From Hyphomicrobiaceae bacterium (lineage in GTDB: Bacteria > Pseudomonadota > Alphaproteobacteria > Rhizobiales > Hyphomicrobiaceae), in contig JAGRKV010000017.1 of NCBI GenBank assembly GCA_020442165.1, positions 124,001 through 188,000 of the forward strand: 64,000 bases of DNA, read 5' to 3'. Below, piece after piece: positions 52,395 through 61,181 of the stretch (its first letter is position 1; each line of letters opens with the position of its first letter). Both the position numbers and the translations under genes were made by a program. The notes beneath the pieces were generated by a model that saw nothing but the letters and a program-made list of their open reading frames with translations, was not told where the DNA came from and did not search any database.

Positions 52395-53435
52395 ATGATG
52401 GGGCGATGCGGTGGTGCGCTCTGTAGCGCCGCTTGGTTGGCGTGCGTAGTTGCGGGCGCAGGAACTGCACAGGCGCAGGACGTGCCGGGCGGTGACGGTC
52501 CAACCAGCGATGCGGCTGGTGCGGCTACATTGTCTGATCCAAACATCTACCGTCCCGTTCTGCCGCGACGACTGGCCTGGCCGCTCAAGGTCGTAAGCTG
52601 GAATCTGCAAACGGCCAGCAAGGCCGGCGCGATCGATATCATCCCTGCTCCCGAGCACGTCTGGCGGCATACTTTTGGCGCGGAACGCCGCTCACCGTCA
52701 CGGGCCAACTTTGATATCGCCACTCTTGATGCGGACGTCGTCCTGCTGCAGGGAATGCGGCTAATCTCGCATGTCCGGCTGCTGTTTCCCGCGCGCGGCT
52801 GGCGCGTCATCGTCTCGCGGCAAAGCCTGCGTCCGGTTCATGCACCCGCTGGGGCGCCGCCGGGCTGGGGGAACATGAAACGCACACTCACGACCGCGAT
52901 TGCGGTGCGCTACAGGCGCGGTGTGCGTATTGCAGGACAGGATCATATCCTGGAAACCTCTGTTCGCCACCCGGTCAGCGATGGCGAACCGCCAGAGACT
53001 GCTGCGGCGGTAGCCGTCCGCCTGCGCGTCGAGGGGCAAACCATTTGGGTTGTTTCGGCTGACCTGACCGAGGCGTGTGGCTCAACAGACGGTAACGGGG
53101 GCGGTGTGGATGATTGTGACGCACGCCGCATGCTGATGGGTTGGGCTGGCGCGCGCCAACCGGGCGAGCGTGTCATCCTGGGCGGTCATGACGTCCTGTT
53201 CCCAGCCCAGCACTCCAAATCAACGGGCGACTGTCCGCATCAACTGGCCACAGAGGTTTTATCCAGCAAGGCGACACAATTGCCTGTCGCGCTGTCGCCA
53301 ACGAACAGCTCTAGTAGCGCTGACTCAGCCAGCGCCTCGGGGCAACGGATGTCCACAGCCTATGCGCAGCCGCGTGAGGGGGCTGGCTGCCTGGCTGCGC
53401 TAATGGTCGCGGCCGATGGTGCTGCGCCGCGTTGA
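52395..53435 (+). CDS. Secreted endonuclease/exonuclease/phosphatase-like protein, active site degenerate
   Basis: 346 residues from ATG 52395, starting with a clear signal peptide (CSAAWLACVVAGAGTAQA). The frame continues further upstream but there overlaps the DUF1499 gene start. The order of fragments follows the EEP fold: VVSWNLQTASKAG, DADVVLLQGM, TTAIAVRYRRG, and GERVILGGHDV. Two catalytic positions look altered: the Glu of the usual LQE is Gly, and GDFN is GGHD. It may bind rather than cleave its ligand, or be a decayed enzyme. The call rests on motif layout only. Confidence 0.55.
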   Translation: MMGRCGGALCSAAWLACVVAGAGTAQAQDVPGGDGPTSDAAGAATLSDPNIYRPVLPRRLAWPLKVVSWNLQTASKAGAIDIIPAPEHVWRHTFGAERRSPSRANFDIATLDADVVLLQGMRLISHVRLLFPARGWRVIVSRQSLRPVHAPAGAPPGWGNMKRTLTTAIAVRYRRGVRIAGQDHILETSVRHPVSDGEPPETAAAVAVRLRVEGQTIWVVSADLTEACGSTDGNGGGVDDCDARRMLMGWAGARQPGERVILGGHDVLFPAQHSKSTGDCPHQLATEVLSSKATQLPVALSPTNSSSSADSASASGQRMSTAYAQPREGAGCLAALMVAADGAAPR

Positions 53436-53482
53436 ACGCGAGGCCACGATAGTCCCGCTTCAACTCGACGGCCATCGCGCCG

Positions 53483-53545
53483 TTTGCCAAGGAGACGGCG
53501 CTTCTACTGAACCGCTGTTCACTTCAGCTCAACATGCCCTAAGGA
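53483..53545. repeat. Dispersed intergenic repeat, copy B
   Basis: Second copy of the element seen at 37511-37572, in the same orientation, with CTGAACCGCT, TTCAC, TTCAGCT and GCCCTAAGGA. It lies between the convergent 3' ends of the EEP-like gene and pdxH, and covers the last bases of pdxH. Confidence 0.6.
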
Positions 53546-54204
53546 TAGAGCCGGGTGCTGGTCCAGGCCGCGTTGGAATCTGAACGCCGGAATACGACGC
53601 GGTCATGCAGGCGGAATGGCCGATCGTGCCAGAACTCCATCTCCAGTGGGGTGATGCGGAATCCAGACCAGTGGGACGGGCGCGGGATCTCGCCGATGGC
53701 ATAGCACGCGGCCATCAGCGCCACCTTTTTCTCCAAGGCAAACCGGCTCTCCAATGGGCGTGACTGGTCAGATGCCCATGCGCCGATCCGGCTCTGACGG
53801 GGGCGCGATTGATAATAGGCATCGGCTTCCGCATCCGAAACGTGCGAAACGGTGCCGCGCACGCGCACCTGGCGGCGCAGCGACTTCCAGTGGAACAGCA
53901 AGGCTGCCTGGTCGTTCGCGATCAACTCGCGGCCCTTCGCACTTTCCAGATTGGTATAGAAAACGAAGCCGCGATCGGCGCGCCCTTCGACATCGACCCC
54001 CTTGAGCAGAACCATTCGCACGTTGGGCATGCCGGCTGCGTCCACTGTTGCCAGCGCCATGGCATTTGGGTCGTTCAACTCGGCGGCTTCGGCTTCCTTC
54101 ATCCAGTCATCAAAAAGACCGAACGGGTCGGCTGCGTTGGCGAATTCGGCTGCCTGTGGCGTTGCCCCGTAGTTTGGATCTTGCGTGTCGCTGTTGTCGC
54201 TCAC
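53539..54204 (-). CDS. pdxH: Pyridoxamine/pyridoxine 5'-phosphate oxidase
   Basis: Last step of pyridoxal phosphate synthesis: oxidises PNP or PMP using FMN and oxygen. 221 residues with [49 protein letters not shown] and the C-terminal WTSTRLYP, all typical. PLP is the cofactor of GlgP, among others. Transcribed leftward with no co-oriented neighbour close by. Confidence 0.93.
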   Translation of the reverse strand: MSDNSDTQDPNYGATPQAAEFANAADPFGLFDDWMKEAEAAELNDPNAMALATVDAAGMPNVRMVLLKGVDVEGRADRGFVFYTNLESAKGRELIANDQAALLFHWKSLRRQVRVRGTVSHVSDAEADAYYQSRPRQSRIGAWASDQSRPLESRFALEKKVALMAACYAIGEIPRPSHWSGFRITPLEMEFWHDRPFRLHDRVVFRRSDSNAAWTSTRLYP

Positions 54205-54444
54205 AGGGTTGTCCTTGTTATTTGCCGTACTGAGGCACCGTGAAAGAGGAAATCGCCTCAGACCCTCTTCGGGGTTTGTCCGCGATGCCTGCCCCGGCTT
54301 TCCAAACGATAAATAAGCGTTGCGCGGCGCGACATGCCGATCAATCGTTTAGGGCCTATTAACTCTATCGCGCCACTCTTGGAGCAGACTTGCTGGGTTC
54401 TTGCCAGTCTTTGTTCTGCGTTGCTCCTGTATGAGTGGTGTCAC

Positions 54445-54897
54445 ATGCGTTCCAACGAGTTTGCGTTTCCGCTGGCGGCGACGACCGCAACAGCGTTCTT
54501 TTTCCTGGCTGCCATCTTCATGGTCTCTGGTCTTGCTCGCGCCGATGACGCCAGCGGGCGCGCCCAATGCACATGCCCCGAAAGCGGCGGTGACGCCAGG
54601 ACATCGGTCAGACCGAAATATGCCGATCTGAAAGCTGGCCTCGACATCAACGACGAAATCGCAACCCTCGAAACGCTGCAAAAGGTGTTGAGCGAGGTGG
54701 GCGACGGGTCGACCTATGTCTGGCATCGCTATCACGGACGGTTGTCAGGCGTCGTCAAGCCGACGTCGTCGTTCAAATCGGGCAGCGGGCAGATCTGCCG
54801 CCACGTCGTGGTCATTCTGACCGCCGGGACGCGGTCTGAGCGTTCCGAGGGCGTGGCCTGCCGCCTGGGTAGCGGCCAGTGGCGGCTGGAAGGCTAG
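54445..54897 (+). CDS. Small secreted RT0821/Lpp0805-like surface protein
   Basis: 150 residues from ATG 54445. An in-frame ATG at 54334 would put the signal sequence in the middle, so I prefer the later start. The signal peptide is AATTATAFFFLAAIFMVSGL, then ARA. The mature part has a CTCPE pair and a C-terminal domain with VVKPTSSFKSGSGQICRHV and EGVACRLGSGQWRL, like the RT0821/Lpp0805 surface-protein family. Function unknown. The ribosome site is weak. Confidence 0.65.
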   Translation: MRSNEFAFPLAATTATAFFFLAAIFMVSGLARADDASGRAQCTCPESGGDARTSVRPKYADLKAGLDINDEIATLETLQKVLSEVGDGSTYVWHRYHGRLSGVVKPTSSFKSGSGQICRHVVVILTAGTRSERSEGVACRLGSGQWRLEG

Positions 54898-55143
54898 GTT
54901 TGGGGAGGTGGCCGGCTGCAGGCGGCGGGCGTTATTGCAGCTTACCACCATCTGGCCTGACATGCTCAGTTATCTGCCTGAAACCCCGGCAATAATCGGC
55001 TGTCGTCGCCGCGGCCACCCGTTCGAAGCCGAATGTTTTCGCGGCAGGCCGCCACAGGCCTAGCGGATATCTGGACCGGGCCGCCCAATTGTGCAGAATG
55101 CCGCCCGAAGTCCGGAAATTACAGCTAAAAAGGGCAAGAGCAG

Positions 55144-55995
55144 ATGACTGCATCTGGCGCGGAAGCCACCGTGGCAACCGGCACGCTAATGGCGGGCAAG
55201 CGCGGCCTCATCATGGGCGTCGCCAATAACCGTTCAATCGCCTGGGGCATCGCGCAGGCTTGTATCGCCCAGGGGGCCGAACTCGCATTCACCTATCAGG
55301 GCGATGCGCTCAAAAAGCGCGTCGAACCGCTCGCAGCAGGGATCGGCTGCGACATCGTCCTGCCGTGCGACGTCACCGACAAGGCGTCGATGGATTCCGT
55401 GTTCGCAGCGCTGCAGGAAAAGTGGGGCCGGCTCGACTTCCTGGTGCATGCCATTGCCTACGCCGACAAGGACGAACTCGACGGCCGGTATGTGGACACC
55501 AGCGAGGAGAACTTCACCAAGTCGCTCCTCATCTCGTGTTACTCCTTCACCGCTCTCGCCCAGCGCGCTGAAAAGCTCATGACCAATGGCGGATCGCTGG
55601 TCACGCTGACCTATTACGGCGCGGAGAAGGTCATGCCGCACTACAACGTGATGGGCGTTGCCAAAGCAGCGCTCGAGGCATCCGTGCGTTATCTCGCGTC
55701 GGATCTGGGCAAGAATAACATCCGCGTCAACGCCATCTCGGCTGGGCCGATCAAGACGCTTGCGGCTTCGGGCATTTCGGACTTCCGCTACATCCTGCGC
55801 TGGAACGAGTACAACTCGCCGCTGCGCCGCACGGTCACGATCGAGGATGTGGGTGGGGCTGGCGTCTATCTGCTCTCAGACCTGTCCCGGGGCGTTACAG
55901 GTGAAGTGCATCACGTCGACTCGGGCTACCACGTCCAGGGCATGAAGAACGAAGATGCGCCGGACATCTCGGTGGTCAAGGGCGAGCCCGGGTGA
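55144..55995 (+). CDS. fabI: Enoyl-[acyl-carrier-protein] reductase (NADH), FabI type
   Basis: Reduces trans-2-enoyl-ACP in fatty acid synthesis. 283 residues: KRGLIMGVANNRSIAWGIA cofactor motif, Tyr167 and Lys174 in YNVMGVAKAALE (the FabI Y-x6-K pair), and AGPIKTLAASGI. Length and sequence are typical of alphaproteobacterial FabI, with about 16 extra residues before MAGKRG. It overlaps the next gene by four bases. Confidence 0.94.
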   Translation: MTASGAEATVATGTLMAGKRGLIMGVANNRSIAWGIAQACIAQGAELAFTYQGDALKKRVEPLAAGIGCDIVLPCDVTDKASMDSVFAALQEKWGRLDFLVHAIAYADKDELDGRYVDTSEENFTKSLLISCYSFTALAQRAEKLMTNGGSLVTLTYYGAEKVMPHYNVMGVAKAALEASVRYLASDLGKNNIRVNAISAGPIKTLAASGISDFRYILRWNEYNSPLRRTVTIEDVGGAGVYLLSDLSRGVTGEVHHVDSGYHVQGMKNEDAPDISVVKGEPG

Positions 55996-56582
55996 AAGAC
56001 GGCCTGACGATCTATTTCATTCGTCATGGCGAGACCGACTGGAATGCGGAGCGCCGCTATCAGGGCCAGACGGATATCCCCCTGAACGATAACGGCCGTG
56101 CGCAGGCACGCCGCAACGGCGAAGTGCTGCGCACGCTGCTGCCCGGCATTGCTGAGGCGCATTTCGTATCGAGCCCGCTGGAGCGGACGCGCGAGACGAT
56201 GCAAATCGTGCGGGCGACGCTGGGGCTTGCGCCAGAGCAGTTTGAAGTCGACCGGCGCATCATCGAACTCAACTACGGCCACTGGGAGGGGCAGCTTGCC
56301 AGCGACCTGATGCATACCGACCCCGAAGGCATAGCAGCACGCGCTGCTGATCCCTATCTGTGGCGCCCGAGGGGTGGCGAGAACTACGTCGACATTTCCA
56401 GACGGCTCGCCGACTGGCTCGCCACACTGACCCGCGATACCGTCGCCGTCTCGCATGGTGGCGTCAGCCGCGCGCTCCGCAGCATCCTGACTGATGACGT
56501 CGGGCGGGCGGACATCCTCGATCTCGATGTGCCGCAGGATCGCATCCTGGTGCTCAAGGGACGACAATCAAGCTGGATCTGA
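55992..56582 (+). CDS. Histidine phosphatase family protein (phosphoglycerate mutase-like)
   Basis: 196 residues from GTG 55992, which overlaps the fabI stop (GTGA). The catalytic RHGETDWN lies near residue 11 and the second His is in AVSHGGVSRALR. Such GpmB-like proteins are usually phosphatases of sugar phosphates or related esters rather than true mutases. Coupling to fabI is conserved, as I recall, in other Hyphomicrobiales, but no joint function is known. Confidence 0.88.
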   Translation: MKDGLTIYFIRHGETDWNAERRYQGQTDIPLNDNGRAQARRNGEVLRTLLPGIAEAHFVSSPLERTRETMQIVRATLGLAPEQFEVDRRIIELNYGHWEGQLASDLMHTDPEGIAARAADPYLWRPRGGENYVDISRRLADWLATLTRDTVAVSHGGVSRALRSILTDDVGRADILDLDVPQDRILVLKGRQSSWI

Positions 56583-56632
56583 AGAACAGTAGATGTCCTG
56601 GCCTGGCCAGTCCTGCTCGCAACCCTCGCCCT

Positions 56633-57058
56633 TCAGTCCACTTTGCTCGCACCCGGTTTGATCGCAACCGGCGCCGACGACGTTGCTGCCAATGCGGTGC
56701 GCGCGGCGTCATCATCCGATGCGTGCTCCGCCGTGCGCCCATGGAGCAGGGCCAGGGATGCGTTCTTGCGGACGGGGAGCGGGGCAGTGTCAGGCGCAAG
56801 CTGCGGGGGCACGATGTCGCCTGCCGCTATGAGTGCCATCGACCAGGGCGGTGTCACCGGCAACGTGCGGCGCACCGGTGCCACGATTGGGCCTGCATGG
56901 AGAGCCTCACGCACGTCTACGGCCGAGGTTCCCCATAGCCCATGGCCACTGAAGCGGTGGTCAGCCACGACAACTGGCGCTGCGGGGATCAACACGGCTA
57001 GAGCACAGATCAGCGGCAGGCGACCCCGCCAGAACCCCCGCATATTGTTGGTGAACAT
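56633..57058 (-). CDS. Hypothetical secreted protein
   Basis: 141 residues from ATG 57058, ten bases after GGAG. Residues 13-31 form a signal peptide (PLICALAVLIPAAPVVVA). The rest is rich in Ala, Pro and Val with no motif I recognise. It is convergent with the histidine phosphatase gene. The frame could be spurious, but the ribosome site and the signal peptide together favour a real gene. Confidence 0.5.
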   Translation of the reverse strand: MFTNNMRGFWRGRLPLICALAVLIPAAPVVVADHRFSGHGLWGTSAVDVREALHAGPIVAPVRRTLPVTPPWSMALIAAGDIVPPQLAPDTAPLPVRKNASLALLHGRTAEHASDDDAARTALAATSSAPVAIKPGASKVD

Positions 57059-57660
57059 CGACAAAACGCTCCGCTGCCGGGCCCAGCAGGCCGCGCACGG
57101 AGGAGCCTGCCGCGCCGTCAAAACGGAGGCAACGCGCAGTTGTCGTTATGCTTACTTGATGCAAATGGCCTGGGCTTGGCCGCCACGGCGCCCGTCAGAC
57201 CGCAGGCTTGCCGCCAAAAAATGGAAAGAGCCGGAGTAGCGGCTCTCCGGCTCTTTCCTGTCGCTGAATTGGCGAATGCCCCTAGATCCGTTGCTCAGAC
57301 CGATCCGTTGGCATCGCTTCTTTGTTTTCAACGCATTACGCATAATGTTGCCCGGGGCGGCCGGTGCCGCTGCTCATGCCGGCTTTCGGCGTAGAACGGC
57401 GGTAGGACCGCTCGAAGCGCGAACTGGCGTGCCGATCAAAACAACGTCGTTGTTCGCGCCCGAATCGTGCCCGGACATATGACAAATATCCGTACCGCCG
57501 ACCCGTGTCATCTGGGACCGCAACGCAAGCCGCCTTGCAGATGCCGGGATGCCACCCTAAGAGTGATCTCAGCCACACACACGCCGCTGCTGACCGGGGT
57601 GCCATCGCGCTCAGGAGCCGGCGTTTACTGCAAACTTGCCCGAGACTGACGACAACTTGC
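57059..57660. other. Intergenic region upstream of aroC
   Basis: 600 bases with no protein gene I can support. It must hold the aroC promoter and that of the leftward hypothetical gene. A minus-strand terminator lies in its left part and has no obvious gene in front of it. Long frames on either strand either cross that terminator or run into aroC. Confidence 0.5.
57215..57258 (-). terminator. Strong minus-strand terminator with no assigned gene
   Basis: A perfect 14-base-pair stem (GGAAAGAGCCGGAG with CTCCGGCTCTTTCC) and an 8-base loop, followed on the minus strand by a six-T run (57221-57216). The plus-strand side has no T-run. The transcript it ends would start between about 57260 and 57660, possibly a small RNA. 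Confidence 0.8.
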
Positions 57661-58752
57661 ATGTCACACAACACCTTCGGCCACCTTTTCCGGTTCACGA
57701 CCTGGGGCGAAAGCCACGGCCCTGCCATCGGCTGCGTCGTGGACGGCTGCCCGCCCGGCATTCCCATCGAGGCCAGCGAGATCCAGACTTTTCTCAACAA
57801 GCGAAAGCCTGGGGGGTCGCGTTTCGTTACTCAGCGGCGCGAGAGCGACACGGTTGAGATCTTGTCCGGCGTGTTTGCCGATGCACAGGGCCGCCAGGTG
57901 ACAACCGGCACCCCAATCTCGCTCTTCATCCGAAACGAGGACCAGCGCTCGAAGGACTACGGCGAGATTAAAGACAAGTTTCGCCCCGGGCATGCCGATT
58001 TCACCTACGACACCAAATATGGCATCCGCGACTACCGCGGCGGCGGCCGCTCATCCGCCCGTGAAACAGCGATGCGGGTTGCAGCGGGGGCTATTGCGCG
58101 AAAGGTGTTGGGAGATGTGACCATTCGGGGGGCGCTGGTGCAGATGGGGCCCCATGCAGTCGAGCGGGAGCGATGGGATTGGGCGACCGTCGACGCCAAC
58201 CCGTTCTTTTGTCCCGACGCCGAGACCGCGCATCGCTGGGAGGGCTATCTCGACGGCATCCGCAAGGCGGGCTCGTCAATCGGCGCCATCATCGAGGTCG
58301 TGGCGGAGGGCGTTCCCGCCGGTCTCGGCGCGCCGATCTATGGCAAGCTCGATCAGGACCTCGCTTCAGCAATGATGAGCATCAATGCGGTCAAAGGCGT
58401 GGAGATCGGTGCCGGAATGGCTGCCGCCCTGCTGACGGGCGAAGAAAACGCCGACGAGATCCGTCTCGGCAACGATGGCGCACCGCATTTCCTGTCAAAT
58501 CATGCAGGCGGTATTCTGGGGGGAATTTCCACCGGCCAGCCCATCGTCTGCCGGTTTGCCGTCAAGCCGACGTCCTCGATACTGACGCCACGCCGTACCA
58601 TCGACAGAACCGGGCACGAGACCGAGGTCGTCACGCGAGGGCGGCACGATCCATGTGTCGGCATTCGTGCGGTTCCTGTCGGAGAGGCGATGATGGCGCT
58701 CGTTCTTGCCGACCATCTGCTCAGGCATCGCGGACAGATTGGCGGCGCCTGA
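57661..58752 (+). CDS. aroC: Chorismate synthase
   Basis: Converts 5-enolpyruvylshikimate 3-phosphate to chorismate using reduced FMN. 363 residues from ATG 57661. The frame is open upstream, but family sequence begins at [19 protein letters not shown]. Signatures: [32 protein letters not shown], and [17 protein letters not shown]. Length matches the usual 350-370. Confidence 0.95.
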   Translation: MSHNTFGHLFRFTTWGESHGPAIGCVVDGCPPGIPIEASEIQTFLNKRKPGGSRFVTQRRESDTVEILSGVFADAQGRQVTTGTPISLFIRNEDQRSKDYGEIKDKFRPGHADFTYDTKYGIRDYRGGGRSSARETAMRVAAGAIARKVLGDVTIRGALVQMGPHAVERERWDWATVDANPFFCPDAETAHRWEGYLDGIRKAGSSIGAIIEVVAEGVPAGLGAPIYGKLDQDLASAMMSINAVKGVEIGAGMAAALLTGEENADEIRLGNDGAPHFLSNHAGGILGGISTGQPIVCRFAVKPTSSILTPRRTIDRTGHETEVVTRGRHDPCVGIRAVPVGEAMMALVLADHLLRHRGQIGGA

Positions 58753-58765
58753 GCGCGGAAAGGCT

Positions 58766-59740
58766 ATGCCTCAAATGGCAAATCCCTCCGCGCCGGCTGC
58801 ATCTGCCGAGCCCATGCCGGTGCGGCGGCGCTTCTGCATCATTCGCAACCGGCACGCTGGTCTCGTCAGCGCGCGACTGGTGGCGCGGGTGATTGATGAA
58901 CTAGGCAAACGCGATGGCACTATAGAACTTGTCGAGACGCAATCCGCAAGCGATCTGCACCGCGTGCTTGATGCGGCGGGAGATGCAGATGCCATCGTGG
59001 CGGCGGGTGGCGATGGCACGATCCGCTCGCTCGCACTCGCGATGCTCGATGCGGGCGTGGACAAGCCTCTAGGAATCATCCCCGCAGGCACCGGCAATGT
59101 GTTGGCCAATGAAGTCGGGCTGAAACGCATTCCCTCAGACCTAGTAGAGGTGCTGCTTCGCGCCCCGGCGCGGCCAGTCGCGTTCAAGCAGGCCAACGAA
59201 GCGCTCTTCATCCTGATGGCGTCTGCCGGCTTCGATGCCGCCGCGTTGACGCGGCTGTCGCACCCCTTCAAGCAAAGAGTTGGCCGTGCGGCATACAGCC
59301 TGCCGACGCTGTCGGCGTTCGCGGCGGAGCGTGCCCGGCCATTCAACGTCCGGCTCGACGACCGGGATTTCTCGGCAACCTGGGCCATCGTTGCCAACGC
59401 ACGAACCTATGGCGGCAGCTTCCGGCTGGCTCCCGACGCCTCGATCTTCGAGGACACCCTGCACGCCGTATTGTTTCATGCCACGACACACGCTGGCCGG
59501 CTACGTGAGCTGCTCTACCTCGCGGCGGGAAGGGCCGGGCGCTGTCCCAGCGTCGAGATCGTGCCCTGTCAAAGAGCGGTGCTTCACTGCGCGGCTGATT
59601 TGCCCGTCCAGGCGGACGGCGACCTCATCGGCCACGGACCAATCACGATCGGGCCTGATGACCGCAGCATCCGGATCATTGTGCCGCCAGCGCGCGATAG
59701 AGCCGACCGCGCCGTGGGGTCCGACGGCCTACTGAGGTAG
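58766..59740 (+). CDS. Diacylglycerol/sphingosine kinase-family protein
   Basis: 324 residues from ATG 58766, just after GGAAAGG and 13 bases after aroC. The catalytic-domain motifs AAGGDGTIRSLA and IIPAGTGNVLANEVGL identify the DAGK-type lipid kinase family (YegS/BmrU-like). No signal peptide is seen. The lipid substrate is unknown. Confidence 0.88.
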   Translation: MPQMANPSAPAASAEPMPVRRRFCIIRNRHAGLVSARLVARVIDELGKRDGTIELVETQSASDLHRVLDAAGDADAIVAAGGDGTIRSLALAMLDAGVDKPLGIIPAGTGNVLANEVGLKRIPSDLVEVLLRAPARPVAFKQANEALFILMASAGFDAAALTRLSHPFKQRVGRAAYSLPTLSAFAAERARPFNVRLDDRDFSATWAIVANARTYGGSFRLAPDASIFEDTLHAVLFHATTHAGRLRELLYLAAGRAGRCPSVEIVPCQRAVLHCAADLPVQADGDLIGHGPITIGPDDRSIRIIVPPARDRADRAVGSDGLLR

Positions 59741-59750
59741 CTGCAGGCAA

Positions 59751-59786
59751 TAAAAAAAAGCTGGAGCACTACAGCGCTCCAGCTTT
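59751..59786 (-). terminator. Terminator of the porin gene, possibly bidirectional
   Basis: An 11-base-pair stem (AAAGCTGGAGC with GCTCCAGCTTT), loop of eight, with eight A residues on the left, which form the T-run for the leftward porin transcript. The kinase gene ends 10 bases before it on the plus strand, so it may serve both. Confidence 0.85.
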
Positions 59787-59809
59787 CCGATCTTTCTTCG
59801 GGGGACTTA

Positions 59810-59878
59810 GCGTGCAGACCGGTTGCACGCAAAGCTCATGATCGAGAAACTGGGCGGACCTATGAGATCCGCCCCAGT
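59810..59878. other. Two stem-loops in the porin 3' untranslated region
   Basis: GCGTGCA/TGCACGC (59810-59830, 7 base pairs) and ACTGGG-CGGA/TCCGCCCCAGT (about 59849-59878, one bulge) lie between the porin stop and its terminator. Such stacked hairpins can protect the 3' end of an mRNA or form a separate 3' RNA; the role here is not shown. Confidence 0.5.
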
Positions 59879-59893
59879 GTCATTTCCTTCAAA

Positions 59894-60727
59894 TCAGGGC
59901 AGTGCAACCTTCGCCGAGAAGACGAAGCGCGAGTCGCACAGGTCCCAGCCATTGCAGATGCCGCTGTTGTCGGTATCCCAGTAACGGAAGTCCAACGTGA
60001 ACTTGTCGATGCCCAGCGACAGGCCGGCGTTCCAGTAGACGTAGTCGCCTGCCGAGAAACCGGAGTCGAGGAACTGCGTCGTACCGATCAAAGCAGAGAT
60101 GGTCGGCGTGACCGGTCCGATGGCGGGCAGCTCGTAAGCAGCCGAGCCTTCCAGCGTGATGGTGTTGCCGGTCTCGCCGGTGTAGTCCGGCGACCAGAAC
60201 AGCACACCGCCGAGCGTAAACTTGTTCCAAGTGCCGCTGACGCCGCCCTTCAGCTCAACGTAGTCAAGCTCACCGTAGTTGTAGCCGCCACCGTCATTGC
60301 CGCCCGGATACCAGTAGTAGATGACGCCGAGATCGAAGGTCAGCGGACCCCAGGTCGGCTTGATGCCAGCATAAAGGTCAACCTCAACCGAGGCGTCGCC
60401 GGCCAGATTGTTGCCGGGACGAACGAAGTCGATGTTCGAGGCCCAGACGCCCGCGTAGAACATGCCGCAAGTGGCGTCGACGCCGCCCTGCACGGCCGGG
60501 TCCTCATAGGACTGGGAGATACCACGGAAGACGTAATCCGAAGTACCACCGATGTTCATGGAGAGATCGCAAAGACGCTTGCGTTCTTCGACCGGGGCAT
60601 CCTTGACGGAGCCGGCCTGTTCGTGACGACCGAACAGATCGCCTGCGCTCGCTGGCGCTGTGAAAGATGCAACGGAAAGACCGGCCAAGACCGCCCCTGC
60701 CGCAGACTTTGTCATGAGAGACTTCAT
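59894..60727 (-). CDS. TorF-family putative porin
   Basis: 277 residues from ATG 60727. The open frame upstream is not conserved. A signal peptide (AAGAVLAGLSVASFTAPASA) ends at about residue 28. The mature chain has alternating beta-strand sequence (SDYVFRGISQSYEDPAVQGG, VEVDLYAGIKPTWG, LDFRYWDTDNS) and ends in a short aromatic-poor strand (FVFSAKVALP). This is the Gcw_chp/TorF outer-membrane group. Substrate unknown. Confidence 0.85.
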   Translation of the reverse strand: MKSLMTKSAAGAVLAGLSVASFTAPASAGDLFGRHEQAGSVKDAPVEERKRLCDLSMNIGGTSDYVFRGISQSYEDPAVQGGVDATCGMFYAGVWASNIDFVRPGNNLAGDASVEVDLYAGIKPTWGPLTFDLGVIYYWYPGGNDGGGYNYGELDYVELKGGVSGTWNKFTLGGVLFWSPDYTGETGNTITLEGSAAYELPAIGPVTPTISALIGTTQFLDSGFSAGDYVYWNAGLSLGIDKFTLDFRYWDTDNSGICNGWDLCDSRFVFSAKVALP

Positions 60728-61181
60728 TTTATCTATTACCCCCGGTTGTATTTGCCGCAGCGCGATCAGGGAGTGCGATTTTCCCCTTGCACCTCGCAAT
60801 CGGCTCGAACGGCAGGCCAAGTCCTGAATCATCAGTGGCTTGCTGATGCATACGAAAACGGAAAACGGGAGGTATGCTCAAGTGCTTTGTGGCTACGTAG
60901 CAGCGCTTGTGTGATAGCTGTAACCATCCTGCAACGAATACTTCAATTTGACCTGGCGGAGGACAATAACCGCACAATATTTCATCACTTTCAGCCGTGT
61001 GATTGCCGCACCTTTGGGCTTGTTGGCGCCTTGATAATCGCGCCAGGAAGCCGCGAAAAGCAGTCTCTCGCGCCGGAGTCTGAGTTGTGCGACAAGTCCC
61101 GGCCAAAAGGGGCGACTCACTCAGGCATGCCAGAGGCGCCTCACAGCCCCCCTCCGGAGGAACAATTCCAGCGATGCGACT
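60728..61181. other. Divergent region between the porin and SDR genes
   Basis: 454 bases. It holds the promoters of both genes. A short palindrome GCTACGTAGC is near 60892-60901. Overlapping frames on both strands have no family similarity or ribosome site. Nothing else seen. Confidence 0.45.
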
